A DNA stretch of 12,310 nucleotides from Gammaproteobacteria bacterium UBA3067 (GTDB lineage: Bacteria > Pseudomonadota > Gammaproteobacteria > Pseudomonadales > UBA3067), in assembly GCA_002366835.1 (NCBI GenBank), contig DFBZ01000091.1, positions 1-12,310 of the forward strand. The letters are read 5' to 3'. The notes beneath the pieces were generated by a model that saw only the letters and a program-made list of their open reading frames with translations, searched no databases and was not told where the DNA came from. Positions within the stretch are counted from its first letter, which is position 1, and the number at the start of each line of letters is the position of its first letter. A program made the position numbers and the translations under genes. Below, in pieces: positions 7,022 to 12,310 of this stretch.

Positions 7022-8028
7022 TGGTCGGCGGCCTGTTGAGAGCGGAAGGTTTTTAGGTGTTGCATGAACTCATCCATGACTGGCTTGGAAATTTCCCCTT
7101 TTTCTATTAGGCGATCACGAGCAAGCTCTGCCTTTTCATTCCAAACGAGAAGTTCGGCCGAATTTGGAGTATGGATGCTAATATCCTGATTCTGTAGTGC
7201 TTTGAAGGCCGCGATATTATCTCTGCGGTTCTGCTTGTCGATCTCTGTAAAGGTCTTTGACATCACTTCGCGTACAATTTTTTGGTCGTTTTCCGATAAA
7301 CGGTAAAACGCCTTTTTCTCCAGCACGAACGTGGCGTATATGTACATAAGAGGGATGTCAGTAATATGGCTGATTTGTGTATGCCACTGTAAAGCGAGTG
7401 CACCGATGGGGGAGGCGGCTACGGTGTCGACGATGCCGGTTTGAAGTCCTGCAAGTACATCGGGAATATTCAAGGGGATAGGTGAAATGCCATAGGTTTG
7501 AATGATTTCCAAAGATGCTTTGTCATCGCTGGGGGCCCAAACCTTGCGTTGTGCTAGGTCTGCAGAGTCGGTCAGTTGGGACTTTGACATGGCATAAGCA
7601 AAACCGGCCCCTGCTAAACCAAAGCTAACGAAGCCGCCTTTTTCGAAACCATCGATGATCTTCTGGTCCATTTTTGAGCGAACATAGTCCACCTCATTAA
7701 AGTCGCGGAAGACGAGGGGGGTGTTGTAGACTTGGCTGTCACTATAAAATTTCGCCAAGCTTCCGGACATTAGTGCCCCGCCATGTAATTGCCGGATACG
7801 GACCTTTTTTAATACGGCTTTATCGTCACCCATGACACCGCCTGGATAGAATTTGAACTTAACGCGATTTTCGGTACGCTGATTAATTTCTTTTGCGCCT
7901 GCTTTCATTGCCTTCATCCACGCTGAGCCGTTGGGGGACAGGGTGGCAACCTTGAAGGTGGTTGCTGCGCTGATGGAAGCCCAGGAGCAAAGTGTTACTA
8001 GCAGAGCGAGTATTGCTGTTTTCTTCAT
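7018..8028 (-). CDS. dctP: TRAP transporter periplasmic substrate-binding protein, DctP family (TatP-type)
   Basis: A 336-residue periplasmic solute-binding protein that delivers its ligand to DctQM. A signal peptide (MKK..., hydrophobic to about 20, likely cut after ISA or ISAA) precedes TTFKVATLSPNGSAW. That first strand, the YPGGVMGDD stretch (61-69), and IPLNIPDVLAGLQTGIVDTV (184-203) are characteristic of DctP proteins. Cys14 is not in a lipobox, so it should be soluble. Family members usually carry an Arg in a segment like DLKGxKxR that pairs with the ligand carboxylate. Here the corresponding segment reads DLAQRKVWAP, with Trp164 at that place. Together with the TatT lipoprotein gene upstream, this points to a TPAT system with an unusual, perhaps less polar or non-carboxylate, ligand. 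That last step is inference. An 89-bp gap with its own possible -10 box separates it from tatT. Confidence 0.92.
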   Translation of the reverse strand: MKKTAILALLVTLCSWASISAATTFKVATLSPNGSAWMKAMKAGAKEINQRTENRVKFKFYPGGVMGDDKAVLKKVRIRQLHGGALMSGSLAKFYSDSQVYNTPLVFRDFNEVDYVRSKMDQKIIDGFEKGGFVSFGLAGAGFAYAMSKSQLTDSADLAQRKVWAPSDDKASLEIIQTYGISPIPLNIPDVLAGLQTGIVDTVAASPIGALALQWHTQISHITDIPLMYIYATFVLEKKAFYRLSENDQKIVREVMSKTFTEIDKQNRRDNIAAFKALQNQDISIHTPNSAELLVWNEKAELARDRLIEKGEISKPVMDEFMQHLKTFRSQQAADQ

Positions 8029-8054
8029 GGGAAGGTGGTTTCCTAAGTATGTGT

Positions 8055-8069
8055 ATAAGCTGGGCTTAT
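8055..8069. other. Small hairpin between tatT and dctP
   Basis: ATAAGC at 8055-8060 and GCTTAT at 8064-8069 form a perfect 6-bp stem with a 3-nt loop, in the tatT-dctP gap. There is no U-tract, so it is not a standard terminator. It could shape mRNA stability or processing between the two genes. Confidence 0.3.
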
Positions 8070-8074
8070 TAAAC

Positions 8075-8080
8075 AGTATA
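8075..8080 (-). promoter_or_regulatory. Possible -10 element for separate transcription of dctPQM
   Basis: On the minus strand TATACT lies 46 bp before the dctP start, in the 89-bp gap after tatT. No good -35 hexamer sits 16-18 bp upstream, so the call is tentative. A separate promoter would fit the usual need for more binding protein than membrane subunits. Confidence 0.2.
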
Positions 8081-8117
8081 AAAGATGACTGGTGTCTGAA
8101 TATTTGGGGCTTGTTGA

Positions 8118-9008
8118 TTAAAAATACTCTGGGCTTTCAGTCAGCAGGCTTTTTGCCTTCTTTTGCGCAAAGGTATTAATAAGCGTGAGGTTGGGTGCTA
8201 CGGGGTCGCTGTTAAGTACGTCCTTTAGCAATTGGTCATGTAGTTCCTGGTCAAAAATCAGGCGTGCGTAAAGCTCTGCATACATGGTTTTTACCAACAG
8301 GTTCTTGCCCTTAGATATTTCAATGGCGCGCTCGAAGTGCTTTTTACCCACGTCTGGCTTTCCTCCCAATGCCGGAGGAAGTAACGAAGATAGCGTCCCC
8401 AGGTAGAGGTGTGCACCGCCGTCATCATGAAGTTCATCTATTTCGACGACTTTTTCCATAATTAGCTGAACCCTTGCGATTTGAGCGATTGCGTTCCAGT
8501 CGTCGCTATGGGACTGAATCCAGCTAGCCCAGCTGCTGCCGAGGGTGTAAAGAAAGCTCAGGTCTTTCTTGCTGGCATGTGATATAGAGAGTTTGAACTG
8601 GTCAAAAGGAGTTTTATTTAACGCGCAAAGCTCGGTTTTATGAATGCATGCGGCGCGTTCAGCAAAGTCCAGAGATTTGCTTGCAAGAATCTTGGCTCTT
8701 GTGGGCTCTTCGACGAAAGCACCCGCGTAGGCATTGGTGATTTGAGCTGCGGAGATTAATAGCTGGCTGCTCTCAGGTTCTGCCTGGATCAGGCTGTCCA
8801 GTAGAATAAGATAAGCAGGTGTGCCGGCTCTTATGGTTTCAAGGTCGTTGCTATTTAAGATCGCTTTGGAAAGGTTTTCTCCAACTTTTGAGCCCGCTCT
8901 AGAGGCCACCGTAACACAGCTTGCCAAGGTGGATGCACAGATTGTTACCAAAAGCAGGTGTTGTAAGGGCTTGGCAAGTGATAGTTTTTTATAAGAAGCG
9001 AGAGGCAT
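8118..9008 (-). CDS. tatT: TRAP transporter TatT-component family lipoprotein
   Basis: A 296-residue predicted lipoprotein. The N-terminus has basic residues, a hydrophobic stretch and a lipobox LASC, giving Cys31 as the lipidated residue. The next residue is Val, so Lol sorting to the outer membrane is expected. The mature part is almost all helical with TPR-like packing and contains the stretch PPALGGKPDVGKKHFERAI (211-229), which resembles the conserved part of TatT proteins. In Treponema pallidum the TatT protein (Tp0956) is a trimeric TPR-like lipoprotein that partners the binding protein TatP (Tp0957) of a TRAP transporter (TPAT). Here it is the first gene of an operon with dctP, dctQ and dctM, the same association. 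Its role is probably to help ligand reach the binding protein from the outer membrane side. No clear Shine-Dalgarno is visible before the start. Confidence 0.85.
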   Translation of the reverse strand: MPLASYKKLSLAKPLQHLLLVTICASTLASCVTVASRAGSKVGENLSKAILNSNDLETIRAGTPAYLILLDSLIQAEPESSQLLISAAQITNAYAGAFVEEPTRAKILASKSLDFAERAACIHKTELCALNKTPFDQFKLSISHASKKDLSFLYTLGSSWASWIQSHSDDWNAIAQIARVQLIMEKVVEIDELHDDGGAHLYLGTLSSLLPPALGGKPDVGKKHFERAIEISKGKNLLVKTMYAELYARLIFDQELHDQLLKDVLNSDPVAPNLTLINTFAQKKAKSLLTESPEYF

Positions 9009-9045
9009 GTTTTTGTAACCAGAAAGAATAAAAATAAAGTCGGCT

Positions 9046-9051
9046 ATTCTA
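9046..9051 (-). promoter_or_regulatory. Possible -10 element of the tatT-dctPQM operon
   Basis: On the minus strand TAGAAT (5 of 6 to the -10 consensus) lies about 37 bp before the tatT start. No convincing -35 hexamer is present 16-18 bp upstream, so the promoter may depend on an activator or be placed elsewhere. Confidence 0.25.
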
Positions 9052-9080
9052 GCTTAAAGGTAGATTAGGCAGAAGTGCGG

Positions 9081-9094
9081 AACAAGGTCTTGTT
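9081..9094. promoter_or_regulatory. Candidate operator: perfect 6+6 inverted repeat
   Basis: AACAAG at 9081-9086 and CTTGTT at 9089-9094 form a perfect dyad with a 2-bp spacer. It is located in the divergent spacer between the TRAP operon and the transglycosylase gene, just upstream of the putative tatT promoter. This is the size and position expected of a dimeric regulator site, but no regulator gene is in the window. Confidence 0.3.
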
Positions 9095-9101
9095 TGAATA
9101 A

Positions 9102-9142
9102 ATAAAGCTCCAAAAAGTCGGCGCGCCTGTGCGGGGCTTTAT
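9102..9142. other. Stem-loop with GGCGCGCC palindrome in its loop
   Basis: ATAAAGCTCC at 9102-9111 pairs with GGGGCTTTAT at 9133-9142 (10 bp, one G-T wobble) around a 21-nt loop that itself contains the palindrome GGCGCGCC (9119-9126). There is no U-tract on either side. A TATACT -10-like box overlaps its right edge (9142-9147), so the structure could lie at the promoter or 5' leader of the transglycosylase gene. Confidence 0.4.
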
Positions 9143-9210
9143 ATACTGTTTTAATGAGCCCCCTTTCTAACGATGAGTATCGAATAAATGGCATCCGGGT
9201 GGAGTTGCGA

Positions 9211-10461
9211 ATGGAAGTGATAATACGTCTTAGGCTGCTGAAGAATGGTGTTTTCTGTCTGCTTCTATTATGCCCGCAAGTTTACGCGGCCCCGGTTTCG
9301 ACGATTCAGTCTCAGAACCCCGGTTTTTGGCATGTAGGGGAAGAAAATAGCTCTTCGTCTCAAGCGAATCCTAGTGCCGATGAAGCTGAGCGCAAGTTGA
9401 TGGTTCAGTCAGATCAGTATTACCAGGAAATGGCCTGGCAAGTGAAGCAGCGCGCAGAACGGATTGCGTTGGAAGTCAGGAAACATTGGTCTAGCGTCGA
9501 GCTTTCGGGGAAGTCAAAATGGGTGGAGTACGGGGATAACTGGCAATCTAAGCGCGTTGTGGACTATGCGAGCAATGAAATACGGGTCAGCGCGCTTAAA
9601 GGTATGAGCACCCTGGAGCTGAAGGCGTTTGCTGGCACTGAGTTGAAGGAGCTTTTGGGTAGCACTGTCTCGGCCGCTTTGCAGCGTGACCTGGTTATGA
9701 AGCACACCTTTGATGTAGCGGATGAGAATGGTCTGGATCAACTAGTTTTCAGCGAGTTATTTAAAACAGATAAACCCTCCGACAAAGACATCGCTCGCTT
9801 GGCGCAACAGCTGATGGCGCGCGCGTATGTGCGTTATCAGGACCAAGTTGCGATGCGTGGTGACCTGGCGGGGCAGGGGCTTTCTAAAACATTAACTTAT
9901 GTTGTTCCTTTACCAAAAAACCGAATGCGGGACAAAGCCAGGCAATATTTACCGTTAGTAAAGAAGTATTCCAACGAGTTTCAAATTCCCGCAGATGTAA
10001 TGATGGCGATTATGCATACAGAGAGTCACTTTAATCCTCTGGCTCGCTCTCATATTCCGGCCTTCGGTTTGATGCAAATCGTGCCTCGCTCTGCGGGCAG
10101 GGATGCCAGCCGAGTCCTCTTTAAGAATAAAAAGCTTCTTTCAGCCGGTTTTCTTTACAAACCGGAGAATAATATAAAAGTGGGTGCGGCTTACCTCAAT
10201 GTTTTGAGTTTCCGATATTTAAAGAAAATTGAAAATCCTGTTAGCCGTTTGTACTGCATGGTTGCTGCATATAATACGGGCAGTGCAAATGTGGCTAGGG
10301 CGTTTACGCCGGTTCCTCAAATGCAAAAAGCGGTCTCCGTAATTAATGGGATGAGCAACCAGAAAGTACTGATGCGTTTGATTAAATACCTGCCTCAGCG
10401 TGAAACCAGAGAGTATGTTGAGAAGGTGCTTAAGAGACGAAAACTTTATTCTCGAGCCTGA
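9211..10461 (+). CDS. MltC-like lytic murein transglycosylase
   Basis: A periplasmic enzyme that cleaves the MurNAc-GlcNAc bond of peptidoglycan, forming 1,6-anhydro ends. I chose the ATG at 9211 (416 residues) because GGAG lies 6 nt upstream and a signal peptide begins at once. An upstream in-frame ATG (9154) would add 19 residues before that signal. After the signal (cut near VYA/APV) comes an MltC-type N-terminal domain (DUF3393-like), roughly residues 65-235. The SLT catalytic domain follows, with MAIMHTESHFNP containing the catalytic Glu271, then AFGLMQIVP, and AAYNTGSANV. The stretch NPVSRLYCMVAAYN matches MltC closely. E. coli MltC is an outer-membrane lipoprotein. Here the Cys residues in the signal region are not in a lipobox (LLLLC), so this version is probably soluble. 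The next gene may be cotranscribed. Confidence 0.88.
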   Translation: MEVIIRLRLLKNGVFCLLLLCPQVYAAPVSTIQSQNPGFWHVGEENSSSSQANPSADEAERKLMVQSDQYYQEMAWQVKQRAERIALEVRKHWSSVELSGKSKWVEYGDNWQSKRVVDYASNEIRVSALKGMSTLELKAFAGTELKELLGSTVSAALQRDLVMKHTFDVADENGLDQLVFSELFKTDKPSDKDIARLAQQLMARAYVRYQDQVAMRGDLAGQGLSKTLTYVVPLPKNRMRDKARQYLPLVKKYSNEFQIPADVMMAIMHTESHFNPLARSHIPAFGLMQIVPRSAGRDASRVLFKNKKLLSAGFLYKPENNIKVGAAYLNVLSFRYLKKIENPVSRLYCMVAAYNTGSANVARAFTPVPQMQKAVSVINGMSNQKVLMRLIKYLPQRETREYVEKVLKRRKLYSRA

Positions 10462-10515
10462 CTCTGTGTGGGTATGGCTGGTAACTTCGAGCCTAATGGG
10501 GGGGCTAAATAAATC

Positions 10516-10998
10516 ATGAATAGGAAAGTAGCGGTATTACTTGTGCCATTTTTTGCTTTGATGGTGGCTTGTTCGGACAGTGATGCTAGGAAGTCTATTG
10601 AAAGTCTTTCACGCAATGTTCAATTACTCAAGTCTAGTATCGTCGCCCTTGAAAAGTCGAGGGCGGAATATGGTGATGAGAAATTTAGGTTGGAAAATAT
10701 TAGCTACCAGTTTTCAGAAGATGCCTTTAGTTCCGTGTTAAATGGGCAGGCAGCAGTGATTGCTGTGAATGAGGAAGCTCTTCCAGCCTTGGCCAGGGTT
10801 GAAATTTCGTATCAGGTATATGCTTCCGACAAAGCCTTGTTAGCCAGCGGCTTAGTGCCTGTTTCACTGGAAAATGGGCATGGAAAGATGGCGCTGCAAG
10901 TGACTATCCCTGTCATGATGGTTGATGCTGATAATGTAAGTGTTCAATTGCAGCCACACAGGTGGTATCCCGTCTACCTGGCTCATCCCGCTCCTTAG
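10516..10998 (+). CDS. Predicted small lipoprotein of unknown function
   Basis: A 160-residue protein I do not recognise. It begins with MNRK, a hydrophobic run, and VAC at Cys19, which looks like a lipobox although Met at the -3 place is not ideal. The mature start CSDSD would follow. Residues about 22-50 are helical and charged with heptad-like Leu/Ile spacing, suggesting a short coiled coil. Residues about 58-158 alternate hydrophobic and polar residues with Gly/Pro turns and look like an all-beta, Ig-like domain ending in HRWYPVYL. It follows the transglycosylase gene by 54 bp on the same strand, so envelope function is a reasonable guess and cotranscription is possible. The Shine-Dalgarno is poor: only a G-run about 12 nt before the ATG. 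Confidence 0.75.
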   Translation: MNRKVAVLLVPFFALMVACSDSDARKSIESLSRNVQLLKSSIVALEKSRAEYGDEKFRLENISYQFSEDAFSSVLNGQAAVIAVNEEALPALARVEISYQVYASDKALLASGLVPVSLENGHGKMALQVTIPVMMVDADNVSVQLQPHRWYPVYLAHPAP

Positions 10999-11070
10999 CG
11001 CCCCCTTCTTATTGCGAGCACATTCTCTGGAACTTGTGCTCAAGCAGATTATTGGTATGATGCCACGAGA

Positions 11071-11108
11071 TAGGGAGTGATCTAGTTTTTTGCTCCTACT
11101 CTTTTTTT
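11071..11108 (+). terminator. Possible terminator of the lipoprotein transcript
   Basis: TAGGGAG at 11071-11077 can pair with CTCCTA at 11093-11098 with one bulged G (or AGGGAGT with ACTCTTT, using wobbles), followed by a run of seven T at 11102-11108. The stem is weak, but the T-run and the place after the lipoprotein gene fit an intrinsic terminator. Confidence 0.4.
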
Positions 11109-11142
11109 GAAGTCGAGTGATGAATTTTACTCGGCTTCAAAA
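11105..11142. repeat. 14-bp inverted repeat (hairpin) without a terminator U-tract
   Basis: TTTTGAAGTCGAGT at 11105-11118 pairs with ACTCGGCTTCAAAA at 11129-11142, with one G-T wobble, around a 10-nt loop. The arms are flanked by T on the left and A on the right on both strands, so it does not act as a normal terminator. It may be a protein-binding dyad or an RNA structure upstream of the DUF35/thiolase genes. Confidence 0.6.
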
Positions 11143-11312
11143 CATGGGGGGTGGCGGATTTCCTCACCACTTCCTTTATCGTATGGTGCGTTGTCCTACA
11201 CAAACTACCGAGTGTGTCAGAAACGTAGAACCAGTGGCTTGGCCAAAAGTAGGCTGCTGTCCTCTAAACCTAAATAATAAGATAAAAACAACTCAAACCA
11301 TTGGAGCGCTAA

Positions 11313-11711
11313 ATGTCAAGAAAACCACTTGAAGAGGGCTACTTCGTGATTCACGAGGATGGCTCGCCTGCATTGCTGGGCTCGTACAGCAAAGCAGCTG
11401 ACCAGCATTATTTCCCCATTCGTAAGCAATGCCCCATTACAGAAGAGCCTGTGGAGACTGTGGAACTACCCACTGAGGGCGTTCTCTACTCTTGGACATA
11501 CATTAATATGCCCGTTATGGGAGCCACTGAAATGGGCTTCGGCGGCACCGGTGTCGGTCAGGTAGACCTGCCAAATGGTGTGCGTGTTCAGGCAAACCTG
11601 AAAGGTAAAGAGGGTGACTGGGAAATCGGCATGAAGATGAAACTTGATCTCCAGCCAGTTGTGAAAAAAGGCGACACAGAGCTTTGTACTTTCTGTTTTA
11701 GCGTCGCTTAA
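11313..11711 (+). CDS. DUF35 (Zn-ribbon/OB-fold) protein, thiolase partner, with degenerate zinc ribbon
   Basis: A 132-residue protein of the DUF35 family, small acyl-CoA-associated OB-fold proteins that form complexes with thiolase-superfamily enzymes. The order is right: a short N-terminal helix, the rubredoxin-like ribbon region (residues about 23-45), then the OB fold beginning with GVLYSWTYINMPV and containing LPNGVRVQANLKG. Normally the ribbon has two CxxC pairs. Here the four positions read Ser26, Ala29, Cys40 and Thr43, so zinc is unlikely to bind there. An extra CTFC (Cys125, Cys128) lies at the C-terminus. The start has GGAG 6 nt upstream. The thiolase-like gene begins 36 bp downstream on the same strand. 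The partner role is from the family and context; no reaction is assigned. Confidence 0.85.
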   Translation: MSRKPLEEGYFVIHEDGSPALLGSYSKAADQHYFPIRKQCPITEEPVETVELPTEGVLYSWTYINMPVMGATEMGFGGTGVGQVDLPNGVRVQANLKGKEGDWEIGMKMKLDLQPVVKKGDTELCTFCFSVA

Positions 11712-11747
11712 TCTAATAAATAATTATTAAAAACTGGAGATTTAGAC

Positions 11748-12310
11748 ATGATAGATGACGTATATGTCATTGGTGTTGGTATGCACCCTTTTCAAAGAAC
11801 CGCTCCCCCTGTACGCGATATGTATTTTACTGCAGCGAAGGCCGCTCTTAATGACGCAGGAATCAAATTTAAGGAAGTAGGAGAGCTCTACAATGGTTAT
11901 CTGGGCGGCCAAATGCTTGAAGGCATTGGCTTTGCCAAAGATCTTGGCTTAAACAATGCCTCAGTCACTCACGTAGAGAATGCTTCTGCCACTGGTTCTA
12001 CCGCATTTCGTGAAGCGGTTCGTGCGGTACGCTCAGGTGATTGTGAAATCGCCATGGCGGTAGGCTTTGATGACATGATGAAAATGGGCATGAGCATGAT
12101 GAAATCAATGGCGGGGGAAGACCCGACAATTGATTCCATTATTTTGCCTGCTGGATTCTTCGCCATGTGGGCAACACGTCGCATGTACGAACGCGGCACT
12201 ACAGTAGAAACCTTCGCTAAAATAGCGGCTAAAAACTGGAATCACGCACGGCATAACCCTTATGCGCAGCGTCAGTCAGACCATGAAGTGACACCTGAAG
12301 AGGTTTTGGC
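11748..12310 (+). CDS. Thiolase-superfamily protein (SCP-x/acetyl-CoA acetyltransferase type), 3' end outside window
   Basis: The first 187 codons are present and the frame is open at the window edge. A Shine-Dalgarno (GGAGA) precedes the ATG at 11748. The start VYVIGVGMHPFQR, the segment AAKAALNDAGI, and VENASATGSTAFREAVRAVRSG (76-97) place it in the thiolase superfamily, near the SCP-x-type or lipid-transfer thiolases that pair with DUF35 proteins. In active thiolases the last segment contains the nucleophilic Cys, as in VENACASGS. Here residue 80 is Ser (codon TCT at 11985-11987), so the normal Cys-acyl intermediate cannot form. Some DUF35-linked members of the superfamily, such as the steroid side-chain retro-aldolase Ltp2, catalyse non-thiolase carbon-carbon cleavage, which is one possibility. 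The C-terminal His/Cys catalytic motifs lie outside the window and were not seen. Confidence 0.88.
   Translation, partial: MIDDVYVIGVGMHPFQRTAPPVRDMYFTAAKAALNDAGIKFKEVGELYNGYLGGQMLEGIGFAKDLGLNNASVTHVENASATGSTAFREAVRAVRSGDCEIAMAVGFDDMMKMGMSMMKSMAGEDPTIDSIILPAGFFAMWATRRMYERGTTVETFAKIAAKNWNHARHNPYAQRQSDHEVTPEEVL

Larger units (their letters stand above)
10999..11312. other. Intergenic region with several hairpins before the DUF35/thiolase operon
   Basis: A 314-bp stretch without a convincing gene. It contains a hairpin at 11016-11041 (GAGCACA with TGTGCTC, 12-nt loop, no U-tract), a T-tract terminator candidate at 11071-11108, and a longer inverted repeat at 11105-11142. A GTG-started frame from 11117 overlaps the repeat, is Cys/Gly-rich and runs into the next gene in another frame; I do not accept it. 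The DUF35 promoter should be in the second half, but I see no good -35/-10 pair. Confidence 0.5.

Noticed and set aside
7987..7989. Cys14 in the binding-protein signal peptide as a lipidation site
   Set aside because: The preceding residues are VTL, with Leu at -1, which does not fit a lipobox; a signal peptidase I site follows.
9154..9210. Longer start for the transglycosylase
   Set aside because: It would bury the signal peptide 19 residues in, while the ATG at 9211 has GGAG at ideal spacing and begins the signal peptide.
11117..11332. 71-codon GTG-started frame before the DUF35 gene
   Set aside because: It starts inside the hairpin arm, has no Shine-Dalgarno, has low-complexity Gly and scattered Cys, and overlaps the DUF35 start in another frame.
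11969..12199. Minus-strand frame of 76 codons opposite the thiolase gene
   Set aside because: It is antisense to a well-conserved thiolase coding sequence and has no recognisable features.

Overview
The window looks like a chromosomal segment of a marine-type Gammaproteobacterium. The bacterial glutaminyl-tRNA synthetase, the MltC-type murein transglycosylase and the TRAP transporter with a TatT lipoprotein all suggest this, and the moderate GC and general gene style would fit the Cellvibrionales/Spongiibacteraceae area. The order is an inference and could be wrong. I saw no rRNA, tRNA, CRISPR array, insertion sequence or phage gene.

Layout. Positions 1-66 hold the 3' tail of an unidentified plus-strand gene, closed by a strong terminator at 159-194 whose T-tract touches the stop codon of the convergent glnS (193-1863, minus). 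Divergent from glnS is a glutathione S-transferase gene (1972-2633, plus) split by a one-base frameshift in a six-T run. A gap of about 450 bp (2634-3086) without a convincing gene follows. Next is a translationally coupled pair (3087-5197, plus): an ELM1-family (GT-B-like) protein and a glycosyltransferase, overlapping by 4 bp. They probably act together on a glycoconjugate.

Convergent with that pair, 19 bp away, is a minus-strand operon (9008 down to 5217) encoding a TatT-type outer-membrane lipoprotein, a DctP-type periplasmic binding protein, and the DctQ and DctM membrane subunits. This is a complete TPR-protein-associated TRAP transporter (TPAT) set. The binding protein appears to carry Trp where the family normally has its carboxylate-binding Arg.

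Divergent from that operon is an MltC-like lytic transglycosylase (9211-10461) that seems to lack the usual lipobox, followed by a small predicted lipoprotein of unknown function (10516-10998). A 314-bp intergenic stretch with several hairpins separates these from the last operon. That operon is a DUF35 OB-fold protein (11313-11711) followed by a thiolase-superfamily protein (11748 to the window edge). Both have lost hallmark residues: the DUF35 zinc ribbon keeps one of four Cys, and the thiolase has Ser at the usual nucleophilic Cys position. The matched loss suggests a non-thiolase role for the pair and is the most interesting signal here, together with the TPAT locus.
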